DNA from: Shewanella sp. | GTDB taxonomy: Bacteria; Pseudomonadota; Gammaproteobacteria; Enterobacterales; Shewanellaceae | NCBI GenBank assembly: GCA_004195335.1 | Contig: SDWK01000991.1 | Coordinates: 1 to 5,007, forward strand | Direction of reading: 5' to 3' | DNA length: 5,007 nucleotides | Part shown: positions 1-5,007 of the stretch, piece by piece | How the letters are laid out: every line of letters begins with the position of its first letter | Numbering within the stretch: the first letter of the stretch is position 1 | Program-made: the position numbers and the translations under genes | The notes under the pieces: generated by a model | Databases searched by the model: none | Seen by the model: the letters and a program-made list of their open reading frames with translations, nothing else | Told to the model about the DNA's origin: nothing

Positions 1-1
1 A

Positions 2-94
2 AGTCTTGGGTATTCTGGAAAAAGTATCATACATCCAGATCAAATTCCTGCTGTACACAAATTGTTCCATCCGAACAAAAGTGAAATTTTATGA
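2..94 (+). CDS. C-terminal end of a CitE/HpcH-type aldolase-like protein (partial)
   Basis: Reading from base 2, 30 codons run to a TGA at 92-94. The peptide contains GYSGKSIIHPDQI followed by a segment ending LFHPNKSEIL. This matches the G-x-x-G-K-x-x-IHP-x-Q-I signature near the C-terminal side of the TIM barrel in the citrate lyase beta / malyl-CoA lyase / HpcH-HpaI aldolase superfamily, where it is usually followed by a phrase like F-x-P-S-x-E-E. Family members normally continue for some tens of residues after this point, with helices that help close the active site of a neighbouring subunit; here the frame stops almost at once and neither other forward frame resumes a recognisable tail. 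It may be a shortened family member or the end of a decayed gene. The 5' part lies outside the window, so substrate and activity cannot be told. The family call rests on one motif. Confidence 0.6.
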   Translation, partial: SLGYSGKSIIHPDQIPAVHKLFHPNKSEIL

Positions 95-115
95 ATAATT
101 TGTAAATCTAATATA

Positions 116-144
116 TTGCGACACTTTTATCATAATGTTAATCT
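116..144 (+). promoter_or_regulatory. Candidate sigma-70 promoter for the add riboswitch transcript
   Basis: TTGCGA at 116-121 matches the -35 box at 4 of 6 positions. A 17-base spacer leads to TAATCT at 139-144 (3 of 6), preceded by TG at 136-137 in extended -10 spacing. Transcription would start near 150, just before the aptamer's first helix. An overlapping alternative -10 is CATAAT at 131-136 (5 of 6), which lacks a good -35. The position fits, but the boxes are weak and the region is AT-rich. Confidence 0.3.
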
Positions 145-157
145 ATCGCTTCGAATA

Positions 158-226
158 GCTTCGTATAATCCCAATGATATGGTTTGGGAGTTTCTACCAA
201 GAACCACAAATTCTTGATTATGAAGT
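158..226 (+). promoter_or_regulatory. Adenine-sensing purine riboswitch aptamer (add leader)
   Basis: The segment aligns without gaps to the Vibrio vulnificus add aptamer as I recall it (window position = published number + 144). P1 pairs 158-165 with 219-226, P2 pairs 169-174 with 184-189, and P3 pairs 198-203 with 211-216. The L2 GG at 181-182 can form the kissing pairs with CC at 204-205. The ligand-pocket bases are present: T166 (U22), T191 (U47), T195 (U51) and T218 (U74). A T rather than C at position 74 is the known determinant for adenine over guanine. Against the remembered Vibrio sequence, P3 pair 203-211 is A-T instead of G-C and P2 pair 172-186 is C-G instead of U-G, both keeping the helix. 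It lies directly upstream of adenosine deaminase, the classical target. Confidence 0.95.
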
Positions 227-338
227 CTGTAACTTTATGCACTATCCAAAATATGTACTATCTCTATAGGGTGAATTATTTTATTCCATCTATAGACGGC
301 GTTCCTATTTAGGTACTATCCAATAAAGGTAGAGACTC
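224..338 (+). promoter_or_regulatory. Riboswitch expression platform with ribosome-binding-site sequestering helix
   Basis: A long-range helix can be traced that competes with P1. AGTCT at 224-228 pairs with AGACT at 333-337, TA at 230-231 pairs with TA at 330-331, and CTTTAT at 233-238 pairs with ATAAAG at 323-328, with mismatches at 229/332 and 232/329. It would bury the Shine-Dalgarno AAAGG (325-329) and the spacer before the ATG at 339. Bases 224-226 also belong to P1, so adenine binding should favour P1 and free the ribosome site. This is translational activation, as known for V. vulnificus add. There is no terminator hairpin with a T-run. The helix encloses 84 bases (239-322), far more than the roughly 10 I recall in Vibrio. 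Confidence 0.75.
250..323 (+). repeat. Probable small insertion in the riboswitch loop, with 9-base direct repeat
   Basis: ACTATCCAA occurs exactly at 241-249 and 315-323. Removing 250-323 (65 bases plus one repeat copy) leaves CTTTAT, a 10-base loop and ATAAAG, a compact hairpin like that of known add riboswitches. The extra segment folds on itself: 263-269 pairs with 290-296, then 273-276 with 283-286 around a 6-base loop, with two small bulges. A shorter direct repeat, GTACTATC, lies at 255-262 and 313-320. No clear terminal inverted repeats or coding capacity are visible. The repeat may be a target-site duplication or the product of slippage. Confidence 0.5.
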
Positions 339-1334
339 ATGAATTATTTTAACCTGCCCAAGATCGATCTACATTGTCATTTAGACGGCAGCGTTCGCCC
401 ACAAACTATTATCGATCTCGCTCAAGAGCAAAACATCCCTCTTCCAAGCCAAGACATCAATGAAATCAAATCATTAATGATAGCACCAGAGACTTGTCAA
501 AACCTTGAAGAGTACCTGATGCGTTTCGACTTACCTTTGTCAGTAATGCAGACAGAAGCAGGGATTGAACGGATCTCATTTGAGCTTTTTGAAGATGCGG
601 CCAAAGAAAATGTAAAATATTTCGAAGTCCGTTTCGGTCCACAACTACATCAGCAGCAAGGGTTAAGTTTCAAACAGATCATCAGCAGCGTCGTCAAAGG
701 CATGCAGCGCGCCGAAGCCATGTATGATATCAGGGGAAATTACATCCTCTCTATCTTAAGAACCTTTCCAAAAGATAGCATTTATGCCGTCATCGATGCC
801 GGTGCGGAATTCTTAGGCAAAGGTGTTGCCGCTTTCGATCTTGCGGGTGCTGAACTGCCGGGCTTTTGCCATGAATTCATCCCTTATGCCAAGTATGCAA
901 AAGAGAAGGGCTACCACATCACCATACATGCTGGTGAACAAGGGGTTGGTCAGAATGTGTATGACGCAATCTCACTTCTCAATGCCGAGCGTGTGGGTCA
1001 TGGCATCCATATCACAGGCCATCAGGGCGCGTATGACTTAGTCAAGCAACAGAATATTGGCTTAGAGACCTGCCCAAGCAGTAATATTCAAACCAAAGCG
1101 GTAGATAAGTTAAGCGAACATCCGCTTAAGGCTTTCTATAAAGATAAGCTACCCACCACCATTAATACCGATAATCGCACCGTATCGAACACTACGATGA
1201 CAGATGAAGTTCGCAAGGTGATGGAAGAATTCAGTTTAAGCCGTGAAGATTACTTCAACATCTATAAGATCAGCATCGAGCAAGCTTTCGCTTCTGATGA
1301 AGTCAAACAGCATCTCATGCAGTTTGCCGAGTAG
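339..1334 (+). CDS. add: Adenosine deaminase
   Basis: This cytoplasmic zinc enzyme of purine salvage hydrolyses adenosine (and deoxyadenosine) to inosine and ammonia. The 331 residues are full length for bacterial Add. Zinc ligands are visible in order: H12 and H14 in the HCHLDGS motif, H197 in TIHAGE, and D278 in INTD. E200 is the catalytic acid/base and H221 (ERVGHG) the other active-site residue. G170 in DLAGAE and the TCPSSN motif at 245-250 are also conserved. N279 follows the zinc Asp where E. coli has Asp; Asn here is common in the Vibrio-type and Gram-positive enzymes, so it is not a defect. The ATG at 339 is chosen because AAAGG at 325-329 lies upstream and the N-terminus matches known Add proteins. 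Expression should be raised by adenine through the leader riboswitch. The gene appears monocistronic, with 217 bases before queG. Confidence 0.97.
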   Translation: MNYFNLPKIDLHCHLDGSVRPQTIIDLAQEQNIPLPSQDINEIKSLMIAPETCQNLEEYLMRFDLPLSVMQTEAGIERISFELFEDAAKENVKYFEVRFGPQLHQQQGLSFKQIISSVVKGMQRAEAMYDIRGNYILSILRTFPKDSIYAVIDAGAEFLGKGVAAFDLAGAELPGFCHEFIPYAKYAKEKGYHITIHAGEQGVGQNVYDAISLLNAERVGHGIHITGHQGAYDLVKQQNIGLETCPSSNIQTKAVDKLSEHPLKAFYKDKLPTTINTDNRTVSNTTMTDEVRKVMEEFSLSREDYFNIYKISIEQAFASDEVKQHLMQFAE

Positions 1335-1358
1335 CGATTAACGTCAAAGCGAATGATG

Positions 1359-1383
1359 AAGGGAATCGATAAACGGTTCCCTT
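1359..1383 (+). terminator. Strong stem-loop just after add, without a T-tract
   Basis: Bases 1359-1368 pair with 1374-1383 to give a 10-base-pair stem (AAGGGAA with TTCCCTT, then a T-G wobble and two G-C pairs) closed by a 5-base ATAAA loop. It begins 25 bases after the add stop codon. No run of T follows on either strand, so it is not a textbook intrinsic terminator. It may mark a processed 3' end or protect the add message from exonucleases. Confidence 0.45.
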
Positions 1384-1493
1384 GCACCTCTATCCATCAT
1401 AGGAACGAGGTAAACCAGTAGGACTGATGTGGTTAATCCTGTGATAAAAAATCACGTTACATTGGTTATCTTCTTGAGCTAATCAGGAAGATA

Positions 1494-1522
1494 TTTAGCC
1501 AACGAAGAAATGCTGCTATCAT
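1494..1522 (+). promoter_or_regulatory. Candidate extended -10 promoter for queG
   Basis: TGCTATCAT at 1514-1522 is a good extended -10 element: TG, one base, then TATCAT with 5 of 6 matches. Seventeen bases upstream, TTTAGC (1494-1499) is a weak -35, as is usual for extended -10 promoters. Transcription would start near 1529 and leave a leader of only about 22 bases before the ATG at 1552. Confidence 0.45.
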
Positions 1523-1551
1523 GACCCTGTATCCCTTAGCCCTAGTTATCT

Positions 1552-2748
1552 ATGTCAGACACTCCTGTTAGCCAATCTAGTTTTTACACTCTCTCACCGA
1601 GCGATCTCACACGACTCGCATTGCAGATAAAACAATGGGGCCAAGAGCTGGGCTTTGCCCAAATCGGGATATGCGACACCGATCTAACAGCGCAAGAGCC
1701 TCAACTGCAACAGTGGTTAGACAATGGCTATCATGGTGAGATGGGCTATATGGAAAACCATGGCATGATGAGGGCTCGCCCCCATGAATTACATCCCGGG
1801 ACCATACGAGTGATCTCTGCCCGTATGGATTATCTGCCTCCGGAAGCAGGATTTGCCACTAATCTAAGCGATCCAAACTTGGCCTATATTTCACGTTATG
1901 CTGGCGGCCGCGATTATCACAAGATGATCCGCAACAGGCTTAAAAAGTTGGGACAGATGATAGAAGCTGAGTTGGTCAATCTGGGAGCCAGCAAGCCCAG
2001 TTTCAGGCCATTTGTCGACTCGGCTCCGATTCTCGAACGCCCGCTTGCCGACAAAGCGGGTCTGGGTTGGACCGGAAAACACAGCTTATTACTCAATAAA
2101 GATGCGGGCAGCTGGTTCTTCTTAGGCGAGCTCTTCATCGACTTGGCACTGCCTGTCGACATTGCAGTGGTAGAGGGGTGCAATACCTGTGTTGCCTGCA
2201 TCAAGTCATGCCCGACTAATGCCATCGTTGAACCCTACATCGTCGACGGAAGACGCTGTATTTCCTACCTGACAATTGAGCTACAAGGCGCTATTCCTGA
2301 AGAGTTCCGTCCTCTTATCGGTAATCGAATCTACGGCTGTGATGACTGCCAGCTCGTGTGCCCGGTAAACAGCAAGGCACCACTGACTAATGAGCATGAC
2401 TTCCATACCCGAGATCCGTTGAAACACCCAGAATTACTGAGTTTATTTAGTTGGAGTGAAGCCGAATTTCTCAAGATCACCGAGGGGAGCCCGATACGCC
2501 GCATAGGCCATAAGCGCTGGCTGAGAAATATCGCCGTCGCCCTAGGGAATGCACCTGCATCAGAGAAGATCTTAGAAGGACTTAAGCAGAGAAAAGCATC
2601 TGAAGAGGTCGATGAGATGGTTATCGAACATATCGACTGGGCACTGGCTCAACAGCAAGAAAAACGGGATCAAGATCAAGCCTCTCCGAACAGGAAAACT
2701 CAGCGAGTGATCCGTAGCGTCGAAAAAGGTCTGCCGAGGGATGCTTAA
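1552..2748 (+). CDS. queG: Epoxyqueuosine reductase QueG
   Basis: QueG is a cobalamin- and iron-sulfur-dependent cytoplasmic enzyme. It reduces epoxyqueuosine to queuosine at the wobble base of tRNAs reading NAY codons (Tyr, His, Asn, Asp). The 398-residue protein shows the N-terminal segment ending in YHGEMGYM and RARPHEL (about 60-80), the cobalamin-binding reductase core with FVDSAPILERP, where D156 aligns with the proposed catalytic Asp, and two 4Fe-4S sites. The first uses C210, C213, C216 and C220; the second uses C236 with C263, C266 and C270. A helical-repeat C-terminal domain ends in EKGLPRDA, as in E. coli, so the gene is complete. The start is secure: an in-frame TAG lies at 1543-1545 and the next Met is residue 64, inside conserved sequence. 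No Shine-Dalgarno is visible before the ATG, which suggests weak or leader-independent initiation. The N-terminus is about 10 residues longer than E. coli QueG. Confidence 0.96.
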   Translation: MSDTPVSQSSFYTLSPSDLTRLALQIKQWGQELGFAQIGICDTDLTAQEPQLQQWLDNGYHGEMGYMENHGMMRARPHELHPGTIRVISARMDYLPPEAGFATNLSDPNLAYISRYAGGRDYHKMIRNRLKKLGQMIEAELVNLGASKPSFRPFVDSAPILERPLADKAGLGWTGKHSLLLNKDAGSWFFLGELFIDLALPVDIAVVEGCNTCVACIKSCPTNAIVEPYIVDGRRCISYLTIELQGAIPEEFRPLIGNRIYGCDDCQLVCPVNSKAPLTNEHDFHTRDPLKHPELLSLFSWSEAEFLKITEGSPIRRIGHKRWLRNIAVALGNAPASEKILEGLKQRKASEEVDEMVIEHIDWALAQQQEKRDQDQASPNRKTQRVIRSVEKGLPRDA

Positions 2749-2800
2749 AAAAGTTCTAAGCCCAAGACAGAGCAAAGACAGCGGTAAGCCATAAGTTCAA

Positions 2801-2847
2801 ACTAAGCAACTAAGCAACTAAGCAACTAAGCAACTAAGCAACTAAGC
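2801..2847. repeat. Octanucleotide tandem repeat (ACTAAGCA, about 5.9 copies)
   Basis: Five perfect ACTAAGCA units run from 2801 to 2840, followed by seven bases of a sixth (2841-2847) before the pattern breaks to G. The array lies between the convergent ends of queG and the dodecin gene, 52 bases after the queG stop and 42 bases from the dodecin stop, and changes no reading frame. Perfect copies suggest recent slippage, so copy number may vary between isolates. Confidence 0.95.
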
Positions 2848-2867
2848 GAGCAGCTTAAACGCTTGCT
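2845..2867. terminator. Weak stem-loop between convergent genes, possible terminator
   Basis: AGCGAGC at 2845-2851 pairs with GCTTGCT at 2861-2867 (seven pairs including one G-T wobble) around a 9-base loop, directly after the tandem repeat. It lies between the 3' ends of queG and the dodecin gene and might end either transcript. No T-run follows on the plus strand; on the minus strand the wobble becomes an A-C mismatch and the following bases are only mildly T-rich. Confidence 0.3.
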
Positions 2868-2889
2868 GTAACTTAAAACTAATCGTTTC

Positions 2890-3102
2890 TCAATCTTCTG
2901 GCTCAAATGTAAAACCGATCTTTAACGTCACCTGCCAATGCGCTACTAACCCGGCCTCCAGATGCCCGCGAGTCTCGACGACTTCGAACCACCTAAGGTG
3001 CTGCAATGTTTGCCCCGCAGTCTTGACGGCATTCTTTATCGCCTCATCGGAACTGATGGGGGAGGTTCCAACTATCTCAATGATCTTATAAGTATGGCTC
3101 AT
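2890..3102 (-). CDS. Dodecin family flavin-binding protein
   Basis: Dodecins assemble into hollow dodecamers in the cytoplasm that bind flavins (FMN, riboflavin or lumichrome depending on species) and are thought to store flavin or buffer it against light damage. The 70-residue length is typical. Family features run through the protein: [11 protein letters not shown] at 5-15, the helix with DEAIKNAV at 19-26, [11 protein letters not shown] at 36-46 and [12 protein letters not shown] at 53-64. W38 matches the Trp that stacks on the flavin ring and Q57 the Gln that contacts it in characterised dodecins. Residue 56 is Trp where many relatives have Tyr, a mild change. The ATG at 3102-3100 fits the family N-terminus. 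Only a poor GGA lies upstream, so the ribosome site is weak. It is convergent with queG and 191 bases downstream of the GMC gene on the same strand, so it probably has its own promoter. Confidence 0.93.
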   Translation of the reverse strand: MSHTYKIIEIVGTSPISSDEAIKNAVKTAGQTLQHLRWFEVVETRGHLEAGLVAHWQVTLKIGFTFEPED

Positions 3103-3122
3103 ATTGAATCCGGGGATTAGGG

Positions 3123-3146
3123 AGTATATTCAGTAAATTAAGTATA
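3123..3146 (-). promoter_or_regulatory. Candidate -10 elements upstream of dodecin
   Basis: On the minus strand TATACT (5 of 6 to the -10 consensus) occurs twice, at 3146-3141 and 3128-3123, 18 bases apart. The upstream copy would start transcription near 3134 and give a leader of about 32 bases. No convincing -35 box is found at the right distance from either; TTGAGA at 3161-3156 is too close to the first. Confidence 0.25.
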
Positions 3147-3252
3147 GAAGGGATATCTCAACCTGCTCACCATAAAGACTAAATTTGTCACCGATTTCAG
3201 TTTAATGTCTAAGGCTGCTTCCCTTAGCGGGAACGTGTACAAAGCTTAACAG

Positions 3253-3283
3253 CTTCGCGGCTAAAGCCGCTCCTACCGCGAAG
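3253..3283 (-). repeat. REP-type palindrome (GTAG-led) between GMC gene and dodecin
   Basis: On the minus strand GTAG at 3276-3273 is followed by GAGCGGC, TTTA and GCCGCGAA. The core GCGGC/GCCGC hairpin (3257-3261 with 3266-3270) has a 4-base loop. This matches the GTAGGAGCGGCTTTAGCCGC repeats scattered in many gammaproteobacterial genomes and associated with REP-linked tyrosine transposases (RAYT). An outer 8-base arm, CTTCGCGG at 3253-3260 with CCGCGAAG at 3276-3283, is perfectly complementary and competes with the core hairpin. It starts 10 bases after the GMC stop, a usual place for REPs, and could protect or end that message. No transposase is in the window. Confidence 0.8.
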
Positions 3284-3293
3284 GACCCAGGCT

Positions 3294-4985
3294 CTAGACC
3301 CTAGATTCTAGCGTCTTTATCTGTTCCAGTATCCTGTCTGCAACCCTAAACGCGTTGGCATAGATGGTCAATGTCGGGGTGACTGAGCCGCCGTTTGGCA
3401 TAAATGAACCGTCGCTCACATAGAGATTATCGCAGTCGTGTACCCGGCAGTTTCTGTCCAGCACCGATGTTGCTGGGTCATCACCGAAACGGCAGCCTCC
3501 GGCGACCAGGTTCGATGTCGGCGAGGTAAACACATTGCCCCAGGCTTCATCTGCGCCCATGGCTTTCATCACCTCGACACCGCGATCGACTAAGTACTGT
3601 GCGACCTTCTCATCGTGAGGATGAAAGCCCACACGCACCTTAGCAACCGGCTGGCCCCACTTATCGGTCTCATCTGGATCTAAGCTGACATAACACTCGT
3701 CATTAGTCAGCCAGTCACAGAACACCTCAAACTTGAAGTCTTTCGATTGGGTAAAATGCGCCTTAATCTTCTGCTTTAAGGGCGTGCCCCACAGCAGATT
3801 ATCACCCTGCCATTTGAGTCCTGATGTTTCCGCAGTAGGTGATGGCGGATCGAACACAAAATCTAAGGTGCCGCCCTTTATCGGCTTATCTGATACCGAC
3901 TTGTCATCAATCACATACCAGTCTTGCAAGGCACGATTAAAAAATGGTCCTCTGATCTTTAGCTGCTTGGCTTCAAACTCTTTTAACTTATCTAATTTAA
4001 ACACCCCATGACCCGTCCCCCCTGCGCAGCAGTGCAGGTTCTTACCTACCTGTCCCTTGCTGTTACCAATGCCATCAGGATGTTTCTTACCATTTGAACT
4101 CAATAGCAGACGCGCACTTTCGATGGAGTAACAGGCCACCACGAAAATCTTAGCCCGGACCTCTACAGATTTGCCGTCTTTATCGAAGTAATCGAGGGAG
4201 CTCACCTTACCCATATCATCGGTGTTAAGCCGATACACTTTAGCCTGAGTGACGACTTCACAATTGCCACCAGCAACCGCATGATCTAACAAGGCGGCCC
4301 GGGAGCTGGCCTTAGCGCCGGAGTGGCAGCCATAACTGCCACAATAGCCTGAATACTCACAGCTCAGCCGGCCATTAAAGGGCACAGACAGGATACCTCT
4401 CGCCATAGGAAGTGGGTGGAGTTTAAGTGATTTGCAGGCTAAGTCGAATTTTTGCGCAACCGGATGCTCGGCGGTGGGTGGAAAGGGGAAATCTTTGGTC
4501 GAACGCGGTTCAAGATGAGGATGTTCAACCACCTTCCCCGACACCCCAACAAGTTGCTCAACCTTAGTGTAATAGGGTTCTAACTCATCATAGCCGATTG
4601 GCCAGTCGACGGTATTTGCTCCCTCTATTTCACCAAACTCACTGACTAAGCGAAAATCCTGAGGCTTGAGACGATGAAAGTAACCACTCATAAAGTTAGA
4701 GGCACCACCGACAATATTACCGCCCCAGAACTGCGCAGTAGTCTCATTTGACCAGCTACCGTCCCCATTGGGTTCCTCTAAGGTATGACGCTCATCCTGA
4801 AATTGAGACCGAAATACCCTGTGACGGCCCAGCTGCTCATCTTTGAAGAAGTCACTTTCTTTAAACCACTTGCCCTTCTCGAACACACCAACCCTGTAAC
4901 CCGCCTTGGCAAGTTCATGGGCCACAGGGCCCGCACCTACACCACTGCCTACGATACAGATATCAAATTCACTAGTATTTTTCAT
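3294..4985 (-). CDS. GMC-family FAD-dependent oxidoreductase (gluconate-dehydrogenase-like)
   Basis: GMC flavoproteins oxidise alcohols or sugars using FAD; substrate and electron acceptor cannot be told here. The 563 residues include the N-terminal Rossmann motif GSGVGAGP (13-20) with E36 for the FAD ribose, WGGNIVGGASNF (87-98), a cysteine cluster C209/C215/C220 in a CxxxxxCxxxxC segment followed by GAKASSR like gluconate 2-dehydrogenase flavoproteins, IESARLLL (288-295), and the C-terminal GGCRFGDDPATSVLD (496-510), NLYVSDGSFMP (520-530) and PTLTIYANAFRVAD (537-550). No signal peptide or membrane segment is visible. The usual catalytic His before GG and the Asn before PT are L493 and T536 by hand alignment. 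The start is the ATG at 4985-4983: the GTG at 5003 lies in adapter sequence. Only three native bases precede the ATG, so the ribosome site and any upstream partner subunit are lost. Confidence 0.9.
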   Translation of the reverse strand: MKNTSEFDICIVGSGVGAGPVAHELAKAGYRVGVFEKGKWFKESDFFKDEQLGRHRVFRSQFQDERHTLEEPNGDGSWSNETTAQFWGGNIVGGASNFMSGYFHRLKPQDFRLVSEFGEIEGANTVDWPIGYDELEPYYTKVEQLVGVSGKVVEHPHLEPRSTKDFPFPPTAEHPVAQKFDLACKSLKLHPLPMARGILSVPFNGRLSCEYSGYCGSYGCHSGAKASSRAALLDHAVAGGNCEVVTQAKVYRLNTDDMGKVSSLDYFDKDGKSVEVRAKIFVVACYSIESARLLLSSNGKKHPDGIGNSKGQVGKNLHCCAGGTGHGVFKLDKLKEFEAKQLKIRGPFFNRALQDWYVIDDKSVSDKPIKGGTLDFVFDPPSPTAETSGLKWQGDNLLWGTPLKQKIKAHFTQSKDFKFEVFCDWLTNDECYVSLDPDETDKWGQPVAKVRVGFHPHDEKVAQYLVDRGVEVMKAMGADEAWGNVFTSPTSNLVAGGCRFGDDPATSVLDRNCRVHDCDNLYVSDGSFMPNGGSVTPTLTIYANAFRVADRILEQIKTLESRV

Positions 4986-4988
4986 ATG

Positions 4989-5007
4989 CTGTCTCTTATA
5001 CACATCT
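4989..5007. other. Tn5/Nextera mosaic-end adapter sequence (non-genomic)
   Basis: The last 19 bases read CTGTCTCTTATACACATCT, an exact match to the Tn5 mosaic end used in transposase-based library kits. It ends flush with the window, as expected where adapter read-through was left at a contig edge. It should be trimmed: it creates a false in-frame GTG start and five adapter-coded residues ahead of the GMC protein, plus one codon (CAT) from the junction. Confidence 0.96.

Noticed and set aside
1173..1178. Loss of an active-site Asp in adenosine deaminase (NTDN instead of NTDD).
   Set aside because: Asn at this position is common in the Vibrio-type and Gram-positive enzymes, and all zinc ligands and the catalytic Glu are present.
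1386..1411. Second stem-loop after add (ACCTC with GAGGT).
   Set aside because: The stem is interrupted and weak beside the 1359-1383 hairpin, and no T-tract follows.
1440..1456. A Crp binding site (TGTGA...TCAC).
   Set aside because: The half-sites are separated by seven bases rather than the six of the Crp consensus, and the outer right base is G, not A. Kept only as an unassigned palindrome.
2741..2791. A 16-codon frame starting at ATG 2741 that overlaps the queG stop.
   Set aside because: It is very short, has no ribosome site of its own and resembles nothing known.
3219..3233. Small hairpin TTCCC/GGGAA between the REP element and dodecin as a terminator.
   Set aside because: Only five pairs and no T-run follows on the minus strand, so a terminator role is not supported.
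4983..4988. CATATG at the GMC start, which could suggest a cloned NdeI junction.
   Set aside because: The adjoining sequence is the transposase adapter, not a vector, and a six-base palindrome around an ATG is easily a coincidence.
1..5007. A defence system, CRISPR array, toxin-antitoxin pair or phage region.
   Set aside because: No array of spaced repeats, nuclease, toxin, integrase or transposase gene is visible; all four complete genes belong to known metabolic or flavin-protein families.

Overview
The window looks like chromosomal DNA from a marine gammaproteobacterium of the Shewanella/Vibrio type. The reasons are an adenosine deaminase of the Vibrio-like 331-residue kind behind an adenine riboswitch, an epoxyqueuosine reductase close to the E. 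coli form, moderate GC content, and a REP-type palindrome with a GTAG lead. The genus is an inference. The last 19 bases are not genomic: they match the Tn5/Nextera mosaic end exactly, so the right edge is a sequencing-library end.

Layout on the plus strand: (1) bases 2-94 hold the last codons of a CitE/HpcH-type aldolase-like gene that stops earlier than the family usually does; (2) bases 116-338 hold a possible promoter, a complete adenine-specific purine riboswitch aptamer (158-226) and its expression platform; (3) add (339-1334), adenosine deaminase; (4) a 217-base gap with a strong hairpin just after add and a probable promoter before the next gene; (5) queG (1552-2748), the last enzyme of queuosine synthesis in tRNA.

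Layout on the minus strand, convergent with queG: (6) a 141-base gap with an 8-base tandem repeat (about 5.9 copies) and a weak stem-loop; (7) a dodecin gene (3102-2890), a small flavin-binding protein; (8) a 191-base gap with a REP palindrome; (9) a GMC-family FAD-dependent oxidoreductase (4985-3294), whose true start is the ATG three bases inside the adapter junction.

The genes do not form one pathway. Adenosine deaminase with its adenine sensor belongs to purine salvage, QueG to tRNA modification. Dodecin and the GMC enzyme are both flavin proteins on the same strand, but the gap and the REP element make a tight operon doubtful. The most interesting part is the riboswitch leader. A long-range helix that would hide the ribosome binding site can be traced base by base, and its loop appears to have been enlarged by an insertion of about 65 bases flanked by a 9-base direct repeat.
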